Part shown: positions 22,448-29,195 of the stretch, in pieces
How positions within the stretch are numbered: position 1 is the first letter of the stretch
How the letters are laid out: each line of letters starts with the position of its first letter
Virus record (IMG/VR): IMGVR_UViG_3300035692_000011
Location: 1 to 37,111 of that record
Direction: 5' to 3' (one strand)
Source: a virus
Length of the DNA: 37,111 nt
Made by a program: the position numbers and the translations under genes
Notes under the pieces: generated by a model
What the model saw: only the letters and a program-made list of their open reading frames with translations
The model's database searches: none
Told to the model about the DNA's origin: nothing

Positions 22448-23827
22448 ATGATACAAGTAATCAATGACCCAAACAGAAATCAAAAGCATGCTCCCTATCT
22501 TCGTGGCATTAGTTCTGCTCTTGAAGGATTGATCCATCATAAAACAAATGAACTCGCTCAAAGGAAGCAGCGATCAGATACTGCTTCGGGATTACAGCAA
22601 TTATTCAATATCCCTGCTCAAGAAGCCCATCATATGGCGCAACTAGAGCCGAACGTACTCGACAAAGTACTACGGGATAGATATCAGAAGCAACAACAGT
22701 CTCAATTACAGCAAAAAAGAGCAGGTGGATTAGAAGCTTTATTCGGTCTTTCTCCTCAAGAAGCTGAAGAAGTAGCACCATTACTTGATAATCCAGATGC
22801 GCTCGAATCATTAATCTCACCTGAACTCAAGCCATCTTTTAAGAACCCAGTTGTCCCTGTTCAAAAAAAACAGAAGGCTGCCGCACCAGAACCAGCTGCA
22901 AACCTTTTACAAAAACTACAGCCCCAACAACAAATGCAACCTGAGCAACAGGCTCAGGAAGTTGTTGAGGCAGTCCAGCCACAAGTTATAGAACCAGTGA
23001 AGCCATTAAGCGCCAAAGAAAAAGCTTCTGCAACAAAAGAAGAGAAGAAATTGGCGCATGAACAAAAGAAACTATCGGATAAAGAACAAGCGGAGGCTCA
23101 AAAAGAAACTAAAAAGTATTATGACAAGGTGCTTGAAGTTGAGAAATCTGCCCAAGAAGCTGATAATCGCCTAGATAGAATGTCTAAGCTTATTGAGAAG
23201 GGCGATCTTCCTTTTTCTACATACTATAATTTGCTCAAGAATCTAGAAGAGCATGTATCTACTACAGCTGGTGCTGCTGCAGGAGCAGGAATCGGAACTA
23301 TCATTGGGGGCGCTGCAGGTGCATTACCGACTTATGGAGCAGGAGGGCTGGCAGGAGCTGGTATAGGAGCTGGAGTAGGTAGCGCGATTGGCGGCGCGAT
23401 TGGTGGACTTATTAATCCTGTGATTGGTGTTTTAAGATCAGTGCAAAGATTAACATCGCCTGACACGGAAGAATTTGAAAAACTGAGTAATCAGTTCATA
23501 GGTGGTGCAAAAGCTATTTTTGGTGCGCGGGTAACTGATAATGACCTCAAGGCTTTTATGGCTCAGATACCTACTCTTTCTAATACTGATGCTGGTAAAA
23601 AGAAGATCATTCACAGTATGAAGATAGCGAATGAAGCTGAACATATACGTGCTGATGCCATGAAAGAGATCATCAAGGAGAATGGTGGCAAGAGACCATT
23701 CGATTTGCCATTGCAGGTTGAAGAAAGAGCTAAGCCAGAAATAGAAAAACTTGCTGAAAAGTTCAGAGAAGGCATTCAGCCAGGAGTCCCAAAGAGAACT
23801 GTCGTCACAAGAAAGTTATCTAAGTGA
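22448..23827 (+). CDS. Putative DNA-ejection protein with glycine zipper
   Basis: This is a 459-aa protein. The N-terminal 180 residues are Gln/Ala/Glu/Pro-rich coiled coil. It contains two similar short units, QLFNIPAQEAHHMAQLEP (about 52-69) and ALFGLSPQEAEEVAPLLD (about 97-114). A long charged helix follows (about 190-260). Residues about 276-325 form a glycine zipper (AGAGIGTIIGGAAGALP, then GAGIGAGVGSAIGGAIGGL) able to span a membrane. The C-terminus is helical and basic. It starts two bases after the preceding gene's stop. Together these suggest a second ejection protein. It is the last gene before the non-coding block. Confidence 0.6.
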   Translation: MIQVINDPNRNQKHAPYLRGISSALEGLIHHKTNELAQRKQRSDTASGLQQLFNIPAQEAHHMAQLEPNVLDKVLRDRYQKQQQSQLQQKRAGGLEALFGLSPQEAEEVAPLLDNPDALESLISPELKPSFKNPVVPVQKKQKAAAPEPAANLLQKLQPQQQMQPEQQAQEVVEAVQPQVIEPVKPLSAKEKASATKEEKKLAHEQKKLSDKEQAEAQKETKKYYDKVLEVEKSAQEADNRLDRMSKLIEKGDLPFSTYYNLLKNLEEHVSTTAGAAAGAGIGTIIGGAAGALPTYGAGGLAGAGIGAGVGSAIGGAIGGLINPVIGVLRSVQRLTSPDTEEFEKLSNQFIGGAKAIFGARVTDNDLKAFMAQIPTLSNTDAGKKKIIHSMKIANEAEHIRADAMKEIIKENGGKRPFDLPLQVEERAKPEIEKLAEKFREGIQPGVPKRTVVTRKLSK

Positions 23828-23847
23828 ACCCAGAATTCGAATAAAAT

Positions 23848-23940
23848 TTGTCGTACCTCATGGCAGAAATCACCCAAATTTGTCGTACCTTGTGGCAGGA
23901 TTGTCGTACCTTGTGGCAGGATTGTCGTACCTTGTGGCAG
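23848..23940. repeat. Four phased 19-bp repeats (iteron-like)
   Basis: TTGTCGTACCTTGTGGCAG occurs exactly at 23880-23898, 23901-23919 and 23922-23940. A copy with CA in place of TG lies at 23848-23866 (TTGTCGTACCTCATGGCAG). Start-to-start distances are 32, 21 and 21 bp, about three, two and two helical turns, so all four face the same side of the helix. Such phasing is typical of iterons or stacked operator sites. Adjacent sequence (23941-24000) is A/T-rich. Confidence 0.7.
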
Positions 23941-24004
23941 AAACGTTTTAAAAAAATGATGCAGGATAAACAAAAAAACGACTAAAATAAAATCGGGAGA
24001 TTAT

Positions 24005-24032
24005 ATGAGAATCTTATGAGATTCTCATGAGA
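24005..24032. repeat. Perfect 10-bp dyad made from an 11-bp periodic ATGAGA motif
   Basis: ATGAGAATCT (24005-24014) is the exact reverse complement of AGATTCTCAT (24019-24028), with a 4-bp TATG spacer. The motif ATGAGA also recurs at 24005, 24016 and 24027, exactly 11 bp apart. It lies 65 bp after the iteron-like repeats and could be a second protein-binding element. Confidence 0.6.
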
Positions 24033-24410
24033 TAGGCTTCGCTCTCACCCCTACGCTTACGCTACAGGTTCGGCTCGCCAAAAACTAACCGCCCAGGAAC
24101 GCTGGGCTTGGTTGTAAAGCAAAGCATCACTACAAAGCGGCAGCAATACTGCCCAACACAGCGAAAAGCATTCTTTTAAAAAAAATTGAACATAAAACAT
24201 GCGATAGTTATTGTACATTGGCATCGCCATCATCCCATGGCAGTCCTTCCGAAAAACTCCCATCAATGGGAAGCAGAATGTCATTTCACAAAGAGAACGC
24301 ACAAATTTGATCCGCAAATGAACAAAGAACGCTTGATGGGGAGGAACACTCCAATCTCGCGTTAAGAAGCGCTACCGTCTAAAATTGACCTTCTACCGAA
24401 CAGTAATAGC
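24033..24410. other. Non-coding stretch with several hairpins
   Basis: No convincing gene is visible on either strand. Hairpins are: AACC-GCCCAG (24087-24096) with CTGGGC-tt-GGTT (24102-24113); GGCAG (24139-24143) with CTGCC (24149-24153); TCCCAT (24258-24263) with ATGGGA (24266-24271). The first 130 bases are richer in GC than the surroundings. It ends at a terminator (24415). It could be an untranslated 3' tail of the tail operon, a structured RNA, or part of a replication origin with the repeats at 23848-24032. Confidence 0.4.
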
Positions 24411-24414
24411 CCCA

Positions 24415-24443
24415 CCCTTCCCGTTTAAGGGGTTTTTATTTTT
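24415..24443 (+). terminator. Intrinsic terminator closing the tail/ejection transcript
   Basis: CCCTT (24415-24419) pairs with AAGGG (24427-24431), loop of 7, followed by TTTTTATTTTT. It is the first convincing terminator after the ejection genes, and lies 590 bp beyond their last stop codon. Confidence 0.6.
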
Positions 24444-24540
24444 CTTGTACGAAGAGTTGTTCTTGGTGTACGTATTAGAATCAGATGCTCCAGCGATATT
24501 GCTTTATTTTATGGGTTAAAACTCTTTTTTATCAAAAGGC

Positions 24541-24569
24541 TTTACCCATTTACCCATTTGTGGTATATT
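24541..24569 (+). promoter_or_regulatory. Extended -10 promoter of the AbrB antitoxin
   Basis: TTTACC (24541-24546), a 17-bp spacer and TGG-TATATT (24561-24569) predict a start near 24576, giving a very short leader to ATG 24591. The direct repeat TTTACCCA (24541, 24549) overlaps the -35 region and could be an antitoxin operator. Confidence 0.6.
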
Positions 24570-24590
24570 TGGTGGTAAGAGGTGCTAAAT

Positions 24591-24851
24591 ATGAAAAAAG
24601 AAACAAAGTACGTTAAAATTGATTCTCGTAACCGCATTACCATACCTAAGAACCTATTTCATGGTTTGTCTCATTTGTATATGATATACGAGAAGGATGG
24701 GAAGATTATTCTTGAGCCGGTACAGGAGATACCTAAAGAAGAGCAATGGTTGTTTGATCCAAAAAATAAGGCAATCGTAGATGAGCTTAAGGCGGCTCTC
24801 AAAGAGAAGGCTCATATCAGAATAGATTTAAGCAAATTCGAAGAAGAATAA
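24591..24851 (+). CDS. AbrB/SpoVT-type antitoxin
   Basis: This is an 86-aa protein. Residues about 5-45 (KYVKIDSRNRITIPKNLF, then LYMIYEKDGKIILEPV) form the swapped-hairpin AbrB DNA-binding fold. The C-terminus (QWLFDPKNKAIVDELKAALK, then EKAHIRIDL) is the toxin-binding tail and is nearly repeated in the gene at 2728. ATG 24591 is preferred because AAGAGG ends 8 nt upstream; GTG 24582 lies within that ribosome site. A toxin-like reading frame begins 3 nt after its stop, but is truncated. It probably represses its own promoter at 24541. Antitoxins of this kind neutralise RelE/ParE-family toxins. Confidence 0.8.
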   Translation: MKKETKYVKIDSRNRITIPKNLFHGLSHLYMIYEKDGKIILEPVQEIPKEEQWLFDPKNKAIVDELKAALKEKAHIRIDLSKFEEE

Positions 24852-24854
24852 TTC

Positions 24855-24995
24855 ATGACTTTTGTATTGGAGTATTCAGATACGGCGGCAAGACATTTAA
24901 TGGATCTCAAGGCCGATTCTTCGAAAAACAGAGTATTCAAAGATGTTGTTAAAGCTTTGCGGTACATGGAAAGTAATCTGCGCCTGAGAACATGA
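24855..24995 (+). pseudogene. Truncated RelE/ParE-like toxin
   Basis: This 46-codon frame begins 3 nt after the antitoxin. It reads MTFVLEYSDTAARHLMDLKA, then KNRVFKDVVKALRYMESNLR, the N-terminal strand-helix-helix of RelE/ParE-type toxins, and stops after LRLRT. Family members are usually about 85-100 aa and carry their active or core beta-sheet residues in the missing part. The break lies where the leftward membrane cassette (24949) begins, so the toxin was probably truncated by recombination or insertion. The remaining piece is likely inactive, leaving an orphan antitoxin. Confidence 0.6.
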
Positions 24996-25113
24996 ATGTA
25001 ATGAACATAGGCGCTAGCATAATTATCATCAAGCACATAAACCCTTCTAGTTCAGCGAGCTTTTTTCTAATTTTATCTATTTCTAAATTGCTATATTTTT
25101 CTTCTGGAATCAT
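24949..25113 (-). CDS. Small membrane protein, 54 aa
   Basis: ATG at 25111-25113 is preceded on the minus strand by AGGAAGG, 4-5 nt away, which overlaps the stop of the upstream gene. Residues 1-23 form a charged helix (NLEIDKIRKKLAELEGF) and residues about 24-46 a transmembrane segment (FMCLMIIMLAPMFITFMF). It is the last gene of a three-gene leftward cassette and converges with the truncated toxin, overlapping it by 47 bp. A holin-like, exclusion or toxin role is possible. No family is recognised. Confidence 0.55.
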   Translation of the reverse strand: MIPEEKYSNLEIDKIRKKLAELEGFMCLMIIMLAPMFITFMFSGADYFPCTAKL

Positions 25114-25121
25114 TTTCCTTC

Positions 25122-25340
25122 CTATTGAGTTAAGCCATTGACAAATAATATTAAACAAGCCGTAGTACATACAAAAATAATAGCTATTAGATGTGGAGTA
25201 AAACGGTGCGTCTCCTCTAGCCTTTTAGTCGTTTCTTTCAGTCTTTTAACCATTTCTTTGTTCTGTTGCGCCTGGGATACCATTCTATAGAGAGTTTCTA
25301 CTACTTTTTCTTCCTCCGGCCTGTTCCTGTATCTTCTCAT
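25122..25340 (-). CDS. Coiled-coil protein with C-terminal membrane anchor, 72 aa
   Basis: ATG at 25338-25340 has GAGG 6-7 nt upstream and overlaps the stop of the RHH gene (ATGA). Residues 1-46 are a charged coiled coil (EEEKVVETLYRMVSQAQQNK, then VKRLKETTKRLEETHR). Residues about 50-68 are a single membrane segment (LIAIIFVCTTACLILFV). The next gene repeats this soluble-helix-then-membrane layout. The pair could interact through their coils. Candidate roles are lysis, superinfection exclusion or membrane-linked signalling; none can be chosen from the sequence. Confidence 0.6.
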   Translation of the reverse strand: MRRYRNRPEEEKVVETLYRMVSQAQQNKEMVKRLKETTKRLEETHRFTPHLIAIIFVCTTACLILFVNGLTQ

Positions 25341-25498
25341 TTTATTTCCTCTTGGTTTCGTTTTATTTCATTAGCCATCGCATATATTATCCATGTCCTC
25401 ATGTTCATCCCTCTCTTTTTTGCCTCTTTTTTGATCAGTTCATGGTCGTGTTGCGATATATTAAACACTATTTGTTTTCGTATTTCATGCTCATTCAT
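25337..25498 (-). CDS. Ribbon-helix-helix (Arc/MetJ-type) regulator, 53 aa
   Basis: ATG at 25496-25498 opens a frame reading MNEHEIRKQIVFNISQHDHE, then LIKKEAKKRGMNMRTWIIYA and MANEIKRNQEEIK. One N-terminal strand (KQIVFNIS) and two helices match the ribbon-helix-helix fold, in which dimers insert the strand into the DNA major groove. The ribosome site is weak (AGAAAG). It is the first gene of the leftward cassette and overlaps the next by 4 bp. The perfect dyad ACTATATCATCATATAGT overlaps its own promoter, so autoregulation is likely. Confidence 0.7.
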   Translation of the reverse strand: MNEHEIRKQIVFNISQHDHELIKKEAKKRGMNMRTWIIYAMANEIKRNQEEIK

Positions 25499-25536
25499 AG
25501 TTTTTTCTTTCTATAATGCAGTTGTTTATATAATTA

Positions 25537-25565
25537 ACTATATCATCATATAGTAGATTTTGCAA
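25537..25565 (-). promoter_or_regulatory. Promoter and operator dyad of the RHH cassette
   Basis: On the minus strand TTGCAA (25565-25560), a 17-bp spacer and TATAGT (25542-25537) form a good sigma70 promoter. The perfect inverted repeat ACTATAT-CATC-ATATAGT (25537-25554) covers the -10 and most of the spacer, as expected for an operator of the RHH protein encoded just downstream. Confidence 0.65.
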
Positions 25566-25620
25566 GAAATTTTTATTATGGTGAGTAAAGATTATTTAAA
25601 CCTCTATTAAAGGAGATAGA

Positions 25621-26775
25621 ATGGCACAATTTAGAGCAAAAGTGGCATACGGATTATCGGATGCCCTTATAACAGAAGCGCCATTTCCAGTTCAGGCGCT
25701 TAGACCTCCTACTGCCGCAGACATAGGATATTTAGTTGGAACATTATGGATCGACAAAGTAGGCCAAGGGGCATATATTTTAGTTGGTATCGTTGCTAAC
25801 CAAGCGGTTTGGAATCTTTTAGGAGCTTCAGGAGCGCCTGGTGTCTTCACTACTCTTACGAGTTCTGGCAACACGACTTTGGCTACTGCAGGTGTTACCG
25901 TAAACTCATTCGGAACAACCAATGGTGCCACCAGTGTCACTATTCTTGCCGGAACCGGTGGTCTTGTGCTCGATGGTGCAGGTGCAACGGATATTTCGAT
26001 CGGAGGTTCTATAACTACTGGCAATATTAGTATAGGTGCTCCAGAAATGACTACTGGTACTATCGATATTGGTGGTGGTGCTATGACTGGTTCTATATCA
26101 ATTGGTTCTGCAACAGGCGCTCAAAGTATTTTCATTGGTGGAGCTGGCGACAATACCATTACAATTGGTGATTTACAGGGCGGTGGATCTATTTCACTTG
26201 GTGGTTCAATGACCAGCGGATCAATCAATATTGGTGGAACTGGCGCTATGGTTGGCGGTATTTCTGTAGGAGCGGGTACCGGTGCTCAATCAATAGTAGT
26301 GGGGGGAACCGGCGATAATGTCATCCAGGTTGGAGACTTACAAGCAGGTGGTTCAGTTTCTATTGGTGAAGCAATGGTTGCTGGTTCAATTAATATTGGT
26401 GGAGCAGCTCAAACTGGTGCAATATTCTTGGGATCAGGAACCGCTACTCAAACAATAAGCATTGGTGCTGCTGGTGGAAGTCCTAAAGTTATTCTTATTG
26501 GTACAGGTGCTACCAATAATGCAGTTACCGTAGGATCACTTGATACAACGGCAGGTACAGTGATTCAGGCCGGAACACAAGGTATATTCCTTAATGCTCC
26601 TTTTGTTGAACTCCCTGGCCCGATCTATATGTACACGGGTGCTGGGGCTCCAGGAGCTGGCCTTGCATTGCATGCGGGGGATACTTATATCAATACAACT
26701 CCTACTGGCGCTACAGATCGTATGTTCATCGCGACAGGTGTTGGAACGTGGACTAACGTGACCTGTGCCGCGTAG
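25621..26775 (+). CDS. Repeat-rich tail fibre/spike protein
   Basis: This is a 384-aa protein. The N-terminus (residues 1-75, ending in VGIVANQAVWNLLGASGAPG) is an attachment-like domain. Residues about 100-320 are short beta repeats of the type G-S-I-x-I-G and T-G-x-I-x-I-G, with TGAQSI and GDN-x-I-x-I/V-GDL units recurring (SISIGSATGAQSIFIGGAGD). These suggest a trimeric beta-helix stalk. The end has a compact tip-like domain (GDTYINTTPTGATDRMFIAT). AAAGGAG lies 6 nt before the ATG. A strong terminator follows. It opens the fibre region and probably binds host surface structures. Confidence 0.7.
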   Translation: MAQFRAKVAYGLSDALITEAPFPVQALRPPTAADIGYLVGTLWIDKVGQGAYILVGIVANQAVWNLLGASGAPGVFTTLTSSGNTTLATAGVTVNSFGTTNGATSVTILAGTGGLVLDGAGATDISIGGSITTGNISIGAPEMTTGTIDIGGGAMTGSISIGSATGAQSIFIGGAGDNTITIGDLQGGGSISLGGSMTSGSINIGGTGAMVGGISVGAGTGAQSIVVGGTGDNVIQVGDLQAGGSVSIGEAMVAGSINIGGAAQTGAIFLGSGTATQTISIGAAGGSPKVILIGTGATNNAVTVGSLDTTAGTVIQAGTQGIFLNAPFVELPGPIYMYTGAGAPGAGLALHAGDTYINTTPTGATDRMFIATGVGTWTNVTCAA

Positions 26776-26795
26776 TTAATTTTTTATAGATTTGC

Positions 26796-26829
26796 CTCCC
26801 CTAGTTGTATAGACTGGGGGAGTATTTTT
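26796..26829 (+). terminator. Strong terminator after the first fibre gene
   Basis: CTCCCCTAGT (26796-26805) pairs with ACTGGGGGAG (26813-26822), ten pairs with one T-G wobble, followed by TATTTTTA. Confidence 0.85.
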
Positions 26830-26855
26830 AGATAGTGTTAATATAAAAGGACAAC

Positions 26856-27095
26856 ATGAACCAAATAGTTTTAAGCCACTTCGAGTTAAAAGTTAGTGAA
26901 AAATACTACTTATTTTCATTCCAACCTGGTGTTACTTTTGATGATCTTGATAATGCATTAGCAGCATTCAAATCTGAATTAGATGTATTAAAAGAAAAAG
27001 CATTAGCTGCGCAAGCTGAAGCAAATGCTAACGCAGAACAAGAAGCTTCACAGCCCGTGGAAGAAGCTCCAGTAGAATCTGAAATCGTTTCTTAG
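26856..27095 (+). CDS. Small acidic protein, 79 aa
   Basis: AAAGG precedes the ATG at 26856, just after the terminator. The N-terminal half is beta-like (LSHFELKVSEKYYLFSFQPG), followed by a helix (DLDNALAAFKSELDVLKEKA). The C-terminus is Ala/Glu/Pro-rich and disordered. No family is recognised. As a small protein at the head of the second fibre transcript it may be a fibre-assembly or virion component. Confidence 0.55.
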   Translation: MNQIVLSHFELKVSEKYYLFSFQPGVTFDDLDNALAAFKSELDVLKEKALAAQAEANANAEQEASQPVEEAPVESEIVS

Positions 27096-27120
27096 TATTG
27101 AAATAAAAAAGGAGAGTGTA

Positions 27121-27462
27121 ATGGCAGTAAAAAATATTGTTCTCCCGATACCTCTTAGCTCTATAAATTCAAGCACTTTTAGCGGTTCGTATCAATTGCT
27201 ATCAGGAGCAGCTGGTGTTACTCATGCGTGTATTATTCTTCGTATTATTAACAATTCTACTATGGATGTCACGGTGAGCTATGACGGCACAAATGATCAT
27301 GATTACGTTCCAACCAAAACAACGCGCGATATCCAATTTCAAACAAATGCTCTTCCCCAAACAAGCAATTGTTCTCTCGCCCAGGGAACAAAAATATATG
27401 TAAAAGGGTCCGCGGGATCTGGTCTTGTATACTTGTCCGGTTTCTATCAACCTCAAGCCTAA
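27121..27462 (+). CDS. Small beta-rich structural protein (paralogue 1)
   Basis: This 113-aa protein has IINNSTMDVTVSYDGTNDHD, YVPTKTTRDIQFQTNA and AQGTKIYVKGSAGSGLVYLS. The order (N-x-S/T-x-x-x-V-x-S-x-DG-x-NDH, then AQGT-x-x-YVK, then SG-x-VYLS-x-FY) is shared with the product of 27474-27827, so they are paralogues from duplication. The likely fold is a small beta sandwich. GGAGAG precedes the ATG. It lies within the fibre cluster, probably as a virion surface or fibre-tip protein. Confidence 0.6.
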   Translation: MAVKNIVLPIPLSSINSSTFSGSYQLLSGAAGVTHACIILRIINNSTMDVTVSYDGTNDHDYVPTKTTRDIQFQTNALPQTSNCSLAQGTKIYVKGSAGSGLVYLSGFYQPQA

Positions 27463-27473
27463 AAGGAGTTCTT

Positions 27474-27827
27474 ATGAGTAATCTTGCAGTACGCGTTCTT
27501 CCAGAACCGGTCAGGAGCACCGCTTTTGGATCTATAAGTGGCTCTTATGTCGGCATTGGATCTGCATTTGAAAACCCTGTTCATTGGTTTATGGTTCAGA
27601 ATCTTACTGATCAGCCTATCATGATATCGTGGGACGGCGTTAATGATCATTTTCCTCTCGCTGCTAATGGCTATGTCATTATGGATGTAGCATCCAATAA
27701 AACAATAATGGGGGGTTCTTTCATGATTGCTCAAGGAACTCGATTTTATGTAAAGGCACTTACTGCATTTTTGCCTTCATCTGGCTCTGTTTATCTTTCT
27801 ATATTTTATGGTTTTGTTAATGGATAA
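27474..27827 (+). CDS. Small beta-rich structural protein (paralogue 2)
   Basis: This 117-aa protein starts at ATG 27474, which has AAAAGGAG 6 nt upstream; a longer frame from 27369 overlaps the previous gene and is rejected. It contains VQNLTDQPIMISWDGVNDHF, AQGTRFYVKALTAFLPSSGS and VYLSIFYGF, matching the previous gene over most of its length. Divergence is high, so the duplication is not recent. It shares the likely fibre or virion-surface role of its neighbour. Confidence 0.6.
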   Translation: MSNLAVRVLPEPVRSTAFGSISGSYVGIGSAFENPVHWFMVQNLTDQPIMISWDGVNDHFPLAANGYVIMDVASNKTIMGGSFMIAQGTRFYVKALTAFLPSSGSVYLSIFYGFVNG

Positions 27828-27836
27828 GGAGAGGGC

Positions 27837-29186
27837 ATGAGTCAAATAGGCCAATATATGGCAGGAAATCCTTTTATTACGCCAGTTGGTTTTCTAGAAG
27901 GAAATACGGGAGGCCCAGTAGGGCCTGATGTCACCGATACTATTTTTTTACTAGGTGCAGGAAATATTAATGTTGCCGGTAATCCAGGAACACATACATT
28001 AACAATAACACTTGTTGGGACTACGGATCACGCAGTGCAAGTTGGTAATGCTTCAGGAAGTCTCACTTCGCTAGGAGTTGGAACGGATGGTCAAGTTCTC
28101 ATTGGAGCTACAGGAGCAAATCCTGCTTTCGCTACTATCACAAGTTCAGATAATTCTATTCTTTTCACTCCAGGACCTAATTCGCTTGATATGGTTGCAG
28201 TCGGTGGCCTAACTGCCGTCGAAACTATCACAGGAAATACAGGTGGTCCCATTACTCCAACTGCGGGAAATATAAACATTGTCACGGCAAATTCTAATAT
28301 TATATTTGCTGGTGCTGTTTCAACTGAAACGCTTGATTTTGGATTAACTTCAAATCTGCTCTTAGGGTCTTCTGGGTCGATAACTACTGGTACATCGAAT
28401 ACTGCGCTTGGCAAATTAGCTCTTGCATCAGATTCTTCTGGAGATAGCAATACTGCAATTGGTTATGAATCAATGGTGTCTTCCACCACTGGGATCCAGA
28501 ATGCTGCGCTGGGTGCATGGTCTATGTTTAATGCCGCTGCTGGTGCAAATAATAATACCGCTATTGGGTACTCAGCATTATATAATCTTGCTACTGGAGA
28601 TAGTAATATTGCTCTAGGCGTAAATGCTGGTATCAATTTAACGACCACCGATAGCAATAATATTCTGATAGGTAATGGCGGAGTTGTTGGTGATAATAGC
28701 GCTATTAGAATTGGTACTAATGGTACACATACGACAGCATTTATAGCAGGTATAGATGGTGTCAATGTAGGCTCAGTTGCTAAAGTTGTTACTCTTGCTT
28801 CTGATCAGCTAGGAACTGCTAACATAACAGGCGGTGCCGGAATTGTAGTAACCCCTGGTGCTAATACGATAACTATTTCTTCAAGTGGTGTAACGCCAGC
28901 TAATTATACGAATGTTAACACATCGCCATATATAGTATTGATTACTGATGAATATTTGAGTGTGGATTCATCTGGAGGGCCCATAACTATTATGCTTCCT
29001 AACGCAGCTGCTCTTAGCCAGGTATTTACTATTAAAGATAGAACTGGGTCTGCGGCGACTAATAATATAACAGTCACTACTGTTGGGGGCCTAGTGAATA
29101 TAGATGGCGCAACTTCGTTTGTGATGAATACGGCATACCAAGCAATTAATATTATTGGTAATGGCTCTACATATGAAATTTATTAG
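27837..29186 (+). CDS. Tail fibre with YadA-like repeats and GNTGGP modules
   Basis: This is a 449-aa protein. It has an N-terminal module GNTGGPVGPDVTDTIFL then NINVAGNPGTHTLTITL, and a second near residue 131 (ITGNTGGPITPTAGNINIV). Residues about 180-285 hold left-handed beta-roll repeats of YadA-head type (NTALGKLALASDSSGDSNTA, IGYSALYNLATGDSNIALGV). The C-terminal domain (about 355-449, with TSPYIVLITDEYLSVDSSGG) resembles tip domains of other phage fibres. AAGGAGAG precedes the ATG. It is probably a trimeric adhesin-like fibre. Confidence 0.7.
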   Translation: MSQIGQYMAGNPFITPVGFLEGNTGGPVGPDVTDTIFLLGAGNINVAGNPGTHTLTITLVGTTDHAVQVGNASGSLTSLGVGTDGQVLIGATGANPAFATITSSDNSILFTPGPNSLDMVAVGGLTAVETITGNTGGPITPTAGNINIVTANSNIIFAGAVSTETLDFGLTSNLLLGSSGSITTGTSNTALGKLALASDSSGDSNTAIGYESMVSSTTGIQNAALGAWSMFNAAAGANNNTAIGYSALYNLATGDSNIALGVNAGINLTTTDSNNILIGNGGVVGDNSAIRIGTNGTHTTAFIAGIDGVNVGSVAKVVTLASDQLGTANITGGAGIVVTPGANTITISSSGVTPANYTNVNTSPYIVLITDEYLSVDSSGGPITIMLPNAAALSQVFTIKDRTGSAATNNITVTTVGGLVNIDGATSFVMNTAYQAINIIGNGSTYEIY

Positions 29187-29195
29187 GAGATAGTT

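Noticed and set aside
23848-23940. Short tandem repeats as a possible CRISPR array
   Set aside because: Two of the three gaps between repeats are 2 bp and the third is 13 bp, so there are no spacers of CRISPR length.
24057-24317. Leftward 86-aa frame in the non-coding block
   Set aside because: Poor ribosome site, odd Cys/Met/Trp composition and no neighbour logic; the block is dominated by hairpins and looks untranslated.
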